A stretch of 64,000 nucleotides of DNA from the NCBI RefSeq assembly GCF_021088345.1, contig NZ_CP088156.1, forward strand, positions 1,364,001 through 1,428,000, read 5' to 3'. Source of the stretch: Bradyrhizobium ontarionense. GTDB lineage: Bacteria; Pseudomonadota; Alphaproteobacteria; Rhizobiales; Xanthobacteraceae. The notes below the pieces were generated by a model, which had not been told where the DNA came from, made no database searches, and saw nothing but the letters and a program-made list of their open reading frames with translations. This document shows positions 47,846-58,430 of the stretch, piece after piece; the first letter of the stretch is position 1; each line of letters opens with the position of its first letter. The position numbers and the translations under genes are program-made.

Positions 47846-49264
47846 TCACGCCCCGTTGAGGAATTGCAGCGGGTCAACCGGCGACGACCCCTTGCGGATC
47901 TCGAAGTGGAGCTGCGGCGATCCGACTTCTCCCGATTGACCCGACTTGGCAATGATCTGGCCGCGCTTGATCGGATCGCCGCGCTTCACCATCAGCTCAC
48001 TCGCATGGGCATATGCGGTGACGTAGCCGTTGGAATGCCGCACCAGGACCAGATTGCCGTAGCCCTTCAATTCATTACCGGCGTAAGCAACGACGCCATC
48101 CTCGGCAGCCTTCACCGGCGTGCCCTCGGGCACTGCGATGTTGATGCCGTCATTGGACTTGCCGTTGGTCTTCGCGCCGTAGCTCGTGATCACCTTGCCG
48201 CGTGCCGGCCAGCGGAAGGTGGGCAACGAACTCGTGGTCTCGGCCGGCCGCACCGGCTCCTCTTCTTTTTCGGGTGCCGGATTGGCCTGGGCCAGACGGA
48301 CGCTCTGGACCTGGCCTGCCGTCGCCACCCGCGTGGTCGGCGCCGGCGCCGGGACGGTCGCAACCGCCTGGGGAACGGTCGCGACCGGAGCCACGGGCGC
48401 AGCGACCGCTGCGGTCTTGCCAGGGACGGTCAGCCTGGCACCGAGCTTCAGAGGCGAAGCCTGGTCGAGATTGTTGGCGCGCGCGAGCTCAGCCGGCGAG
48501 ACGTGGTTCTGGCGCGCGATACCGGCCAGCGTTTCGCCGCGATTGACGAAATGAACGGTGGCGGGCGTCACGGGTGCCGTGACCGCAACCGGCCTCGGCG
48601 CCACCATTGGCGCCGCGGCGACGGGCTGCGCTGCCGGCGCAGCGGCGACCATGCCCGGATGCGGAATGATCAGTTGCTGGCCGGGCGACAGGGCACGTGG
48701 CCCCTTATAGCCGTTGGCGGCCATGATCTCAGCCGGCGTCACACGATAACGCTTGGCGAGGATATCGAGCGTATCGCTGGTGCCTACGATGATCTTGGTG
48801 CCGCCGGCCGGACGCGCGGCTACGACCGAGCGCGGCGGAACGGCGCCGGTGGTCTCGAGCTGCGGTTGTGCCGGTGGCGCATAGGCGCGCGTTGGCGCTG
48901 CGTAGGTCTGAGGCACCGGAACCGAGGCCGGTGGCGCATAAGACGCGACGCCGCGCCCTCCCGACGATACGCCGCCGCCGGATGGATAGGACTGGGGTGC
49001 CCCGACAGCTGGCGGGGGCAGCGCGGAGGACGAATAGGCGGGCGCCGGGGCCGGAGCGTATTGCGGCTGCGGCCGTGCCGCGGCCGGCGGCGCCTGCACC
49101 GAACCGGTCGCGTCCGATGCAAAGGGATTCGAAAACGGACTTTGCGCCTGGGACAACCGCGTCGACATGTCGGCGCTGCAGCCGGCAACGCCGAACGACA
49201 TCAGCGCCAGCGCCGCGATCTGCGGCAGGCGGCGCGAGCGAGGCAACTCGACGATGACGGGCAT
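47846..49264 (-). CDS. nlpD: NlpD-type lipoprotein with two LysM domains and a degenerate M23 domain
   Basis: The 472-residue protein has a lipobox (SFGVAGC, Cys29), a long Pro/Ala/Tyr-rich linker, two LysM domains (about 157-201 and 237-281), a second linker, and a C-terminal M23/LytM domain (about 351-468). Of the usual metal ligands, the first His and Asp are replaced (NDGIN, Asn371 and Asn375) while HAS and LHFEIR (His420, His453) remain. That is the E. coli NlpD pattern, a non-hydrolytic activator of cell-division amidases. Its place after surE and pcm supports the name. Confidence 0.88.
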   Translation of the reverse strand: MPVIVELPRSRRLPQIAALALMSFGVAGCSADMSTRLSQAQSPFSNPFASDATGSVQAPPAAARPQPQYAPAPAPAYSSSALPPPAVGAPQSYPSGGGVSSGGRGVASYAPPASVPVPQTYAAPTRAYAPPAQPQLETTGAVPPRSVVAARPAGGTKIIVGTSDTLDILAKRYRVTPAEIMAANGYKGPRALSPGQQLIIPHPGMVAAAPAAQPVAAAPMVAPRPVAVTAPVTPATVHFVNRGETLAGIARQNHVSPAELARANNLDQASPLKLGARLTVPGKTAAVAAPVAPVATVPQAVATVPAPAPTTRVATAGQVQSVRLAQANPAPEKEEEPVRPAETTSSLPTFRWPARGKVITSYGAKTNGKSNDGINIAVPEGTPVKAAEDGVVAYAGNELKGYGNLVLVRHSNGYVTAYAHASELMVKRGDPIKRGQIIAKSGQSGEVGSPQLHFEIRKGSSPVDPLQFLNGA

Positions 49265-49371
49265 GGTTACTCACTCGTACGCAACAAACAACGAATTCGA
49301 GTAAACACAGCCGCGGTAAATAAGCGCTTAAGCCGCAAATAAAGCGTTGTGGGACCTGCTGATCCGCTCGT

Positions 49372-50016
49372 TTAAAGTTCGCGCGCAATCCCTGGAATTG
49401 CCGGCACAAATCGCACGTCGACGAGCTCCCTGCGATCGAAACGATCGCCCGTTCGCGTCACCCGCACGAGCGTCTGCACCCCATGATGAGGGCCGACCGG
49501 CGCGATCAGGATACCGTCAGGCTCCAGCCGATCGAGCAGGCTCTGGGGAATCTCCTCCATCGCGGCGGTCACGATGATGCGGTCGAACTGGCCGGCCCCG
49601 GGGGGGAGCGCGAAGCCATCGCCCAGCATCACCTCCACGTTGAAGCAGCCGAGCTTCTCCAGCCGCTCACGCGCCTTGTCGGCAAGCGTACGGAATCGTT
49701 CCACCGTCAGGACGTTGGCAGTGAGCCGGGACAAGATCGCGGCCTGGTATCCCGACCCGGTCCCGATTTCGAGCACGCGGTGGTTCTTCTGCAGCTTCAG
49801 CTGCTCGGTCATGTAGGCGACGACGAAGGGCTGGCTGATGGTCTGCCCGCAGGCGATCGCCATTGCGCTGTCGCGGTAGGCGTGCACACGATCGCCCGGC
49901 AGAACGAACTCCTCCCGCGGCACCTCCTCCATCGCGCGCAGGACCGCCTGATCACTGATCCCGCGCCGACGCAGGGTCAGCTGAAACATCATCTTCTCGG
50001 GAGGAGGGCTGGCCAT
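49372..50016 (-). CDS. pcm: protein-L-isoaspartate O-methyltransferase
   Basis: This enzyme repairs isoaspartyl residues in aged proteins by S-adenosylmethionine-dependent methylation. The 214-residue protein has [46 protein letters not shown] (SAM-binding), and [13 protein letters not shown]. The start is ATG at 50016 or the GTG before it. It stands between surE and nlpD on the same strand, interrupted by a plus-strand response-regulator gene, so it may have its own promoter. Confidence 0.93.
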   Translation of the reverse strand: MASPPPEKMMFQLTLRRRGISDQAVLRAMEEVPREEFVLPGDRVHAYRDSAMAIACGQTISQPFVVAYMTEQLKLQKNHRVLEIGTGSGYQAAILSRLTANVLTVERFRTLADKARERLEKLGCFNVEVMLGDGFALPPGAGQFDRIIVTAAMEEIPQSLLDRLEPDGILIAPVGPHHGVQTLVRVTRTGDRFDRRELVDVRFVPAIPGIAREL

Positions 50017-50290
50017 CACGCTATCGGTTGTTCACCTCTGCGCAATCTAGATCATCATCCGCGCGTTGCGCACAGGTTTTCCGTTCATCCCCCGCGACTA
50101 CGGATGGTACGCGCCGGACATCGCCCCGGAAGCTCCTCCTGAAGCGGAACCATTGCAGAACGGTTTTGTTAAACAAGGGGCGGTTATGTCCCCGCGCGAC
50201 GAGGCTATGGCGAACCAGACGAGATTGTTGACGTTGCGCCATAAGCCGTTATTTGCGAACGTCGAATCGGTATGGGCAAGGACTGACATC

Positions 50291-50674
50291 ATGACTGCAC
50301 CACGGCCGCCACGCGGCTCCGTGTTTCTGGTTGAAGACGAAGTCATGATCAGGATGATGGTCGCCGACATGCTCGAGGAGCTCGGCTACACGGTCGCGGC
50401 CGAAGCCGGCGAGATCGGCGAAGCGATGCGGCTGGCCGAGAGTACCTATTTCGACCTCGCGATCCTGGACGTGAACGTCAACGGCAAGGTGATCTCGCCG
50501 GTGGCCGATGTGATCAAGGCGCGCAACCGGCCTTTCATCTTCGCAACCGGCTATGGCTCGTCGGGATTGCCCGAGGAGTATCGCGACCGGCCGGCTTTGC
50601 AGAAGCCATTCCAGCTCGAGACGCTCAGCAAGGCCATCGATCACGCGCTGCGTGGCGCGGAGCCGCCGCGGTAG
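50291..50674 (+). CDS. single-domain response regulator
   Basis: This 127-residue protein is a receiver domain only: VFLVEDEVMIRMM (acidic pair), LAILDVNVNG with the phospho-acceptor Asp60, the Thr/Ser position in FATGYGSSG, and the conserved Lys105 in LQKPF. With no output domain it probably relays phosphate or acts by protein contact. The frame is open from 50066, but the ATG at 50291 begins the conserved domain. It lies on the opposite strand to its neighbours surE and pcm. No cognate kinase is adjacent. Confidence 0.88.
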   Translation: MTAPRPPRGSVFLVEDEVMIRMMVADMLEELGYTVAAEAGEIGEAMRLAESTYFDLAILDVNVNGKVISPVADVIKARNRPFIFATGYGSSGLPEEYRDRPALQKPFQLETLSKAIDHALRGAEPPR

Positions 50675-50688
50675 AGAAGACAGCGCCT

Positions 50689-51456
50689 TCAGCCGAGAAT
50701 GTCGCTGAGCTTGCCCGAGAACGCCTCGTCCGTGCGATCCAGCCGCAACGGCGTCACCGACACGTAGTGCGCGGCCAGCGCCGCCAGATCGGTCCCTTCA
50801 TCGGGCACGTCCAATGCTGCAGCGCGGTCGAAGCCGATCCAGAAATAGGGATTGCCGCGACCGTCGCGGCGCTCGTCGACCTTCAGGAAACCGAGATTGC
50901 GCTTGCCCTGGCGGGTCACCACGATCCCCTTGACCTCGTCGGGCGTGCAGGACGGGAAGTTGACGTTGATCACCGTGTTCCGGGGCACACCGGCCTCGAG
51001 CACCTTACGCACGATCTGCGGGCCGAATTTGAGCGCAGTATCCCAGGACGGCTTGTCGCGCGTGGCAATGCTGAATTCCTGCGACAGCGCAAACGACGGC
51101 AGACCGAGGATCGTGCCTTCGAGTGCGCCGGCGATCGTGCCCGAATAGACCACGTCCTCGGCGACGTTGCGGCCCTTGTTCACGCCGGACAGCACCAGGT
51201 CGGGCAGCTTGGCCCCCAGGATATGGCGCGCTCCCATGATGACGCAGTCCGTTGGCGTGCCGCGCACCGCGAAATGCCGCGGACCGACCTCGCGCAGCCG
51301 CAAGGGATCATTCAGCGAGAGCGAATGCGATACGCCGCTCTGGTCGAGTTCGGGAGCGACGATCCAGACGTCGTCGGACAAAGCGCGCGCGATCTCTTCG
51401 ATCACCTTGAGGCCCGGCGCATGGATCCCGTCGTCGTTGGTGCAGAGAATCCGCAT
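50689..51456 (-). CDS. surE: 5'/3'-nucleotidase SurE
   Basis: The 255-residue protein starts MRILCTNDDGIHAPG, the SurE metal-binding N-terminus with the paired Asp. It continues with VAPELDQSGVSHSLSL, GTPTDCVIMG, PDLVLSGVNKGRNVAEDVVYSGTIAGALEG and VINVNFP. It hydrolyses nucleoside monophosphates and short polyphosphates, and is linked to stationary-phase survival. The frame is open to 51834, but the ATG at 51456 has AAGGTGG upstream and the usual start. Confidence 0.94.
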   Translation of the reverse strand: MRILCTNDDGIHAPGLKVIEEIARALSDDVWIVAPELDQSGVSHSLSLNDPLRLREVGPRHFAVRGTPTDCVIMGARHILGAKLPDLVLSGVNKGRNVAEDVVYSGTIAGALEGTILGLPSFALSQEFSIATRDKPSWDTALKFGPQIVRKVLEAGVPRNTVINVNFPSCTPDEVKGIVVTRQGKRNLGFLKVDERRDGRGNPYFWIGFDRAAALDVPDEGTDLAALAAHYVSVTPLRLDRTDEAFSGKLSDILG

Positions 51457-51553
51457 GGCCACCTTTATCCATCCCCGTTCGAAACAATTGCCGCGGTGTC
51501 TTATCTGCTGCGCAGCATCGAGGCAAACCTGCCGCCCCGGCCGAATTCGCGGT

Positions 51554-51889
51554 TCAGTACCGAATCCGCCACTGCGGCAGGAATCTTGCGAGCCGTCCCC
51601 GCGTGCACAGGCGGAGCGCTGAGACAGGCTGGTCGGGTGCTGCGGGAGGCTGCGCCTGCCCCGGTTGCTCTGCCGCCGGAAAACGCGCCCGCGCGGTGCC
51701 GAGCGCCTTCTCGAAATCGACCTCGTTGAACCAGGCCTGCTTCCGCAGAGGGTCGAGCAGACCGTCGTCCCAGACCCTCGACCGATCGATATCGAACGCT
51801 CCCTTGAGGCGCTGATCGACCGCCTGCAGGCCATGGCCGGTCACGGCCCACTGGCGTCCGATCCAGAAGATATCCCGATGCAGGGCCAT
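51554..51889 (-). CDS. small hypothetical protein between serS and surE
   Basis: The 111-residue protein starts MALHRDIFWIGRQWAVTGHG and contains LKGAFDIDRSRVWDDGLLDPLRKQAWFNEVDFEKAL. The tail is Pro/Gln/Arg-rich. It has no recognised domain and no signal peptide. The length and composition of the N-terminal 70 residues look like a real gene, and the position in a co-directional run supports this. The ribosome site is weak. An upstream extension to 52045 overlaps serS and is not used. Confidence 0.6.
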   Translation of the reverse strand: MALHRDIFWIGRQWAVTGHGLQAVDQRLKGAFDIDRSRVWDDGLLDPLRKQAWFNEVDFEKALGTARARFPAAEQPGQAQPPAAPDQPVSALRLCTRGRLARFLPQWRIRY

Positions 51890-51992
51890 GGCGCCGGTTT
51901 CTGAAAAGCGATGGCTGAACAGAACCAGAGGATACGACTCACCGGTCGCCGCGCAACGGCGGCGATCGGCCCGGACGCGATTTGTCGCGGCC

Positions 51993-53387
<1,395 letters not shown>

Positions 53388-53462
53388 CTACCGCGAATGG
53401 CCGCGGATGGGAACAGGCAACGCCCGGGACCGGGCGCGAGCCGAGCCCGCTACGCTTGGCGC

Positions 53463-54296
53463 CTACCCGGCCGGATTGGTCGGCGGGTTGTCGGAGCCGG
53501 ACGTGGGGCCAGAGCCGGACCCGGAGCCGGACTTGGCGGCAGCTGCCTGCTTCTCGACGAAGCCCACCGCGATGATGGCGCCTTCGTAGAGCGCCAGCAG
53601 CGGGATCGCCAAGGAGGCCTGGCTCAGCACGTCCGGCGGCGTGAGCACCGCAGCAATGATGAAGGCGATCACGATGAAATAGCGCCGCTTCTCCTTGAGC
53701 ATCTTCGAGGTGACGATGCCGATGCGGCCGAGCAGGGTCAGGATCACCGGCAGCTGGAAGGCGATGCCGAAGGCGAAGATCAGCGACATCATCAGCGACA
53801 GATATTCGCCGACCTTGGGCATCAGCGCGATCTGCGCTGTCTCGGGGCCGCCAAGCTGCTGCATGCCCAGTGAGAAGCGCACAATCATCGGCCATACCGC
53901 GAAATAGACCAGCATGGCGCCGAGCACGAAGAAGACGGGGGTCGCAATGAGGTAGGGTAGAAACGCATTGCGTTCGTGGCGATACAGCCCGGGCGCGACG
54001 AACGCGTAGATCTGCCCGGCCACGATCGGGAACGAAATGAAGCCGGCGCCGAACATCGCGAGCTTCAGCTGCGTGATGAAATATTCGAGCAGCTGCGTGT
54101 AGATGAACTTGCTGTTCTCCGGTCCTGCAACCCAGACGAACGGCAGCACCAGGATGTTGTAGATCTGCTTGGCGAAGAAGAAGCAGAAGATGAAGGCCAC
54201 GCCGAAGCCGAGCAGCGCCTTGATCAGCCGCGAGCGCAGCTCGATCAGGTGGTCCATCAATGGGGCTTTGCTGGCCTCGATGTCGTCGACGGTCAT
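53463..54296 (-). CDS. tatC: Sec-independent protein translocase TatC
   Basis: TatC is the six-span receptor for twin-arginine signal peptides. The 277-residue protein has [34 protein letters not shown] and [20 protein letters not shown], all hallmark regions. A Ser/Gly-rich tail ends the protein. It overlaps tatB by four bases (ATGA). Confidence 0.96.
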   Translation of the reverse strand: MTVDDIEASKAPLMDHLIELRSRLIKALLGFGVAFIFCFFFAKQIYNILVLPFVWVAGPENSKFIYTQLLEYFITQLKLAMFGAGFISFPIVAGQIYAFVAPGLYRHERNAFLPYLIATPVFFVLGAMLVYFAVWPMIVRFSLGMQQLGGPETAQIALMPKVGEYLSLMMSLIFAFGIAFQLPVILTLLGRIGIVTSKMLKEKRRYFIVIAFIIAAVLTPPDVLSQASLAIPLLALYEGAIIAVGFVEKQAAAAKSGSGSGSGPTSGSDNPPTNPAG

Positions 54297-54820
54297 GACG
54301 CTTTGGCGTCCTTCAGACGTTCGGCCTCTGCCGGTGCCGGCACTTCCGGCTGCGGCTCCGGGGTGATCTCGCGCACGATCGCCAATGGCTCGCTCGCCGC
54401 CTGATGAGCCTCGGCTTCCACGAAGGTTTCGGGACGCGCAGATTCAGGAGTGGTGGGAATCACAGGGGTCTCGGGCGAAGCGGCGACCGCGTCCGTGGCG
54501 GGCGCAGACGCCTCGGCGGGCTTGTCGACCCCCTCGATGTCGAGCGCCTTGTCGACATCACGCTGCAGCGACGTCATCAGGCCGGTGGGGGAGAAACCGC
54601 TCGCAGCCTCCTTGACCTCATCGAAGCTCTTCTTGAGGTCGGCCATTTCGGCCTCGCGCATGGCTTCCTGGAACTGGCCCTGGAACTCGGACGCCATCCG
54701 GCGGGCCTTGCCCATCCATTGCCCGACCATGCGCAGAACGCCCGGTAGCTCCTTGGGACCGATCGCAATCAACGCGACGACCCCAATGACGAGCAGTTCA
54801 CTCCACCCGATATCGAACAT
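54293..54820 (-). CDS. tatB: Sec-independent protein translocase TatB
   Basis: The 175-residue protein has the single-span N-terminus [36 protein letters not shown], followed by an amphipathic helix and a long Glu/Pro/Ala-rich cytoplasmic tail. It cooperates with TatC in recognising twin-arginine precursors. It lies between tatA and tatC, the usual order, and overlaps tatC by four bases. Confidence 0.95.
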   Translation of the reverse strand: MFDIGWSELLVIGVVALIAIGPKELPGVLRMVGQWMGKARRMASEFQGQFQEAMREAEMADLKKSFDEVKEAASGFSPTGLMTSLQRDVDKALDIEGVDKPAEASAPATDAVAASPETPVIPTTPESARPETFVEAEAHQAASEPLAIVREITPEPQPEVPAPAEAERLKDAKAS

Positions 54821-54930
54821 GAAACAATCCGCCTACGCGACGACGCCCTAACATCCCGCCTTGCCCGGGCCTGTCCGAGCAGGTCCCGTCCGTGCGGGAG
54901 CGCGCGCCGCCCGCGCCCTTCACGCGCAGA

Positions 54931-55164
54931 TCAAACGGCCTTGCTGCCGACATCCGTGCGGGTGGCCGAAGGCGTCGCGCCATGATCGATCGACTTGACC
55001 GGCTCGGTCTTCTCCGGCGCCTTGTCGTCGTCCTGCATGCCTTTCTTGAAGGCCTTGATCCCCTGCGCGACGTCGCCCATCAGATCGGAGATCTTGCCGC
55101 GCCCGAACAGGAGCAGGACGACCGCGATCACCACGATCCAGTGCCAAATGCTAAGCGAACCCAT
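54931..55164 (-). CDS. tatA: Sec-independent protein translocase TatA
   Basis: This 77-residue protein has one membrane span ([19 protein letters not shown]) and the amphipathic helix [19 protein letters not shown]. TatA oligomerises to form the export path. The ATG at 55164 has GGAGGG upstream; the track-like longer start at 55179 lacks a site. The tat genes are separated from scpB by 272 bases in which no gene or terminator is obvious. Confidence 0.95.
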
Positions 55165-55436
55165 CCTGCAACCCTCCAAACATCGGCACGGCCCTTCGAC
55201 GACTGCTCGTCGAAGTTACCGCCGAAGTCGCGCCATATCCCATGGACTTGACCGCGTCATTTCGCTTCTAGCATTCGGTTGCGAAACAGCAACACGAACT
55301 GGACCAAAATCAGCTCGCGGATAGCCCATTCTGGCCCGGAAGGTAGGCGTCGGCGCCCCCAAAAACAAGCACTTCAGCCCCGTCAAATCGCGGCCGAACC
55401 TACGCAATAACGCGAGTGTTAACGGCCGCGGCGCCG

Positions 55437-56507
55437 CTACCCTTCCTGGTGCGACGAACCGTCCTCGTCGGTATCGAGGTCGCCGCCGTCATCAGTTCCG
55501 TCGACCTCAACCTCGGCCTCGGCTTCTTCCTCAACCGGAGCTTCAGCCTCGGCCGAAAGATCAACCAGCTCGGCAACGGCCTCGTCATCCTGATCGGCGA
55601 CGAACTCCTCGACGGTAACGCTCACCTCGGCGATCTCGGCTTCAGCGTCGACGCTCGAGACCTCGACATCGCCGACGGCAAATTGCGAGGCGGCCTCGTC
55701 TTCCTTAGCGGCCAGGTCCGCCCCTGCTGTTCCCACCTCCGCAGTTTCGGCGATGGCGGCTTCCACTGGTGCCGTTTCGCCCTCTGCGGTCCCGGCTTCG
55801 CCGGACTCGATCTCGACAGCTGGCGCGAGCGCCAGATCGAGATCACCCGGATCAAGCGGTTCCTCGTCCTCACGCAGGGTCGGATCGTCCGACGGCGTGG
55901 GAACCGTGAAGCCGGTCGGCAGCCGCGAATCCAGCAGGCCCGTGCCCTTCAGCTCTTCCAGGCCGGGCAGGTCACCCAGCGTCTCCAGGCTGAACTGGGT
56001 CAGGAAGGCATCGGTGGTTCCGAAGGTCAACGGCCGGCCCGGGCTCTTGCGGCGACCGCGCGGCTTGATCCAGCCGGTCTCCAGCAGGACATCCAACGTT
56101 CCCTTGGAGGTGACGACGCCGCGGATCTCTTCGATCTCGGCCCGTGTGACCGGCTGATGATAGGCGACGATCGCCAGAACCTCGATCGCCGCGCGCGAGA
56201 GCTTGCGCGTCTCGGTGCTCTCACGCGTCATCAACCAGGCAAGATCGCCGGCGGTACGAAAGGTCCACTTGTTGGCGACACGCACGAGGTTGACGCCACG
56301 GGTGGCATACTCTGCCTGCAGCTGCGCCAGCGCGGCCTTGATGTCGACGCCGTCGGGCATGCGCTTGGCGAGCGTGGCCTGCTCGAGCGGCTCCGCCGAG
56401 GCGAACAGGAGCGCCTCGAGGATGCGCAATTCTTCGGGGCGCGCCTCCGGCTCGTTTGCCACGATCTCGTCGGGCTCTTCCATGCGCAGTTCCGCCAAGC
56501 TTGCCAT
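55437..56507 (-). CDS. scpB: segregation and condensation protein B with a long acidic tail
   Basis: ScpB forms the SMC condensin complex with ScpA. Residues 25-200 hold the paired winged-helix core: ILEALLFASAEPLEQATLAKRMP, KLSRAAIEVLAIVAYHQPVTRAEIEEIRG, and GRPLTFGTTDAFLTQF. The last 140-150 residues are almost all Glu, Asp, Ala and Val and carry no domain, so the protein (356 residues) is much longer than the typical ScpB of about 200. The ATG at 56507 has AAGGAG upstream; a TTG at 56534 is less likely. Confidence 0.92.
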   Translation of the reverse strand: MASLAELRMEEPDEIVANEPEARPEELRILEALLFASAEPLEQATLAKRMPDGVDIKAALAQLQAEYATRGVNLVRVANKWTFRTAGDLAWLMTRESTETRKLSRAAIEVLAIVAYHQPVTRAEIEEIRGVVTSKGTLDVLLETGWIKPRGRRKSPGRPLTFGTTDAFLTQFSLETLGDLPGLEELKGTGLLDSRLPTGFTVPTPSDDPTLREDEEPLDPGDLDLALAPAVEIESGEAGTAEGETAPVEAAIAETAEVGTAGADLAAKEDEAASQFAVGDVEVSSVDAEAEIAEVSVTVEEFVADQDDEAVAELVDLSAEAEAPVEEEAEAEVEVDGTDDGGDLDTDEDGSSHQEG

Positions 56508-56526
56508 GGCAGGGTCTCCTTGTTCG

Positions 56527-57363
56527 TTACTCAACCGTCAAGTCCGGCGCAGCCATGGCGCCGGACTGGATCGGTGGACGCTTACGAAAATACAGCGGCG
56601 CGAACGCCTGCTTCTGGTTCAGCTCAAGCTTGCCTTCGCGGACCAGCTCCAGCACGGCTGCAAAGCTCGATGCGAAGACGGTGGCCTTTTGCGCAGGCTC
56701 GGCGACGTAGTCCAAAAGGTAGTCGTCGAGACATCCCCAGTCGTCCGACACCTCAGTCATGCCGACCAGCCGCTCGAGCGAGGCGCGCGCCTCGGCGAGC
56801 GACCAGACGGTGCGCTTGGCCATATGGACGGACGTGACGACGCGCGACTGCCGCTGAATGGCGTAGGCCGACAGCAGGTCGAACAGGGTCGCGGTGAACT
56901 TCGGATGACGGACTTCCGCGATCGCTTCCGGATTGCCGCGCGGGAACACGTCGCGCTGGAACTGCGGCCTGTTCATCAGGCGGTTGGCAGCCTCGCGGAT
57001 GGCCTCCAGCCGGCGCAGGCGGTTGGCCAGCGCGGTCGCCATCTCCTCGGCGCTCGGCCCTTCCGCGGCCGGCGGCTCCGGCAGCAACAGGCGCGATTTC
57101 AGGAACGCGAGCCACGCTGCCATCACCAGATAGTCGGCCGCCAGTTCGAGCCGGATCTTGCGGGCTGCCTCGATGAACTGGAGATATTGGTCGGCGAGCG
57201 CCAGGATCGACATCTTGGCGAGATCGACCTTCTGCTGCCGCGCCAGTGCGAGCAGCAGGTCCAGCGGACCTTCATAGCCCTCGACATCGACGACCAATGA
57301 GGGTTCGGCCTCGGCCAGCTCAGCGGGCCGGCCGGTCTCAAACGACAGAATTTCCGCAGTCAT
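56527..57363 (-). CDS. scpA: segregation and condensation protein A
   Basis: ScpA is the kleisin that links SMC heads. The 278-residue protein has the N-terminal VDVEGYEGPLDLLLALARQQKVDLAKMSILALADQYLQF, the middle AADYLVMAAWLAFLKSRLLLP, and the C-terminal winged helix (LFDLLSAYAIQRQSRVV, VFASSFAAVLELVREGKLEL). It starts four bases before the nagZ stop (ATGA overlap) and is followed by scpB. Confidence 0.95.
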   Translation of the reverse strand: MTAEILSFETGRPAELAEAEPSLVVDVEGYEGPLDLLLALARQQKVDLAKMSILALADQYLQFIEAARKIRLELAADYLVMAAWLAFLKSRLLLPEPPAAEGPSAEEMATALANRLRRLEAIREAANRLMNRPQFQRDVFPRGNPEAIAEVRHPKFTATLFDLLSAYAIQRQSRVVTSVHMAKRTVWSLAEARASLERLVGMTEVSDDWGCLDDYLLDYVAEPAQKATVFASSFAAVLELVREGKLELNQKQAFAPLYFRKRPPIQSGAMAAPDLTVE

Positions 57364-58388
57364 ACGCTCGCTGGTCCCAGCCGGTTGATCAAGGCATCGA
57401 GCTCGGCACGTACGGCGCTCCGGTCGAAACCTGCGGGTGCCTTGCGCGCCGCAAGTGCGCGATCGGCCCGAGCCAGGGCCTCCCCGGCAAGCTCCGGCGT
57501 TTCGGCCACCACGGCCTGCATCTCGTCGAGCTTTCCGTTACAATGCAGAACCATGTCGCATCCGGCCGTGAAGATCGCGCGCGTGCGCTCGGCGATCGAT
57601 CCAGCCAAGGCATTCATGGAGACGTCATCACTCATCAACAAACCCTGGAACCCGATCCGTGCGCGAATCACGCGTTCGATCATTGTCGCAGAAGTCGTGG
57701 CCGGATGGGCGCCGTCGATCGCGCTAAACACAACATGTGCAGTCATGGCCATCGGCAGGTCGGCGAGCGCCTTGAAGGCGGCGAAATCGGTCGCGTCGAG
57801 CTCCGCTTCCGGCGTGTCCACCGTCGGCAGCCGGACATGGGTGTCGGCGGTGGCGCGGCCGTGCCCCGGAATGTGCTTCAGCACCGGCAGGATGCCGCCC
57901 TGCGCCAGCCCTTCGGTGACCGCCCGGGCGATCGCCGCCACCTTGTCGGGCGTCGTGCCATAAGCGCGATCCCCGATCACGGCATCGGCGCCGGCGACCG
58001 GCACGTCGGCCAGCGGCAGACAATCCACCGTAATCCCCAGTCGATGCAGATCGTCGGCGATGAGGCGGGCGCTGAGCCAGGCCGCGCGGAGGCCGAGCGC
58101 CGAATCAAGATCGTAGAGCCGGTCGAACACGCGGCCGGCGGGATAGCTCGGCCAGTGCGGTGGGCCCAGCCGCTGCACCCGCCCGCCCTCCTGGTCGATC
58201 AGGACCGGGGCATCGGCACGGCCGACACAATTCCGCAATTCTTGAACGAGTGCAGTCACTTGCTCCGGTGACTGCACATTGCGTTTGAACAGGATGAAAC
58301 CCCAGGGCCTGAAGTCGCGGATGAAGTCGCGCTCGGCCTCGCTGAGGTGCAGCCCGGAGGTGCCGGTAATGAAAGCCCGCATGGTCAT
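57360..58388 (-). CDS. nagZ: beta-N-acetylhexosaminidase NagZ
   Basis: This glycoside hydrolase family 3 enzyme removes N-acetylglucosamine from cytoplasmic anhydro-muropeptides in wall recycling. The 342-residue protein has GFILFKRNVQSPEQV, VLIDQEGGRVQRL, the catalytic loop KHIPGHGRATADTH, and LLMSDDVSMNAL with the nucleophile Asp. The ATG at 58388 is used; ATG at 58382 is equally possible. The stop overlaps the scpA start. Context: it follows a SPOR-domain gene in this wall- and division-related run. Confidence 0.93.
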   Translation of the reverse strand: MTMRAFITGTSGLHLSEAERDFIRDFRPWGFILFKRNVQSPEQVTALVQELRNCVGRADAPVLIDQEGGRVQRLGPPHWPSYPAGRVFDRLYDLDSALGLRAAWLSARLIADDLHRLGITVDCLPLADVPVAGADAVIGDRAYGTTPDKVAAIARAVTEGLAQGGILPVLKHIPGHGRATADTHVRLPTVDTPEAELDATDFAAFKALADLPMAMTAHVVFSAIDGAHPATTSATMIERVIRARIGFQGLLMSDDVSMNALAGSIAERTRAIFTAGCDMVLHCNGKLDEMQAVVAETPELAGEALARADRALAARKAPAGFDRSAVRAELDALINRLGPASV

Positions 58389-58430
58389 GCCGGCCGCATA
58401 GACCCCGCCTTGGGGGCGGTCAAGCAAGCC

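Noticed and set aside
47792..49342. A 516-codon plus-strand open frame opposite nlpD
   Set aside because: NlpD has a lipobox, two LysM domains and an M23 fold; the opposing frame has none.
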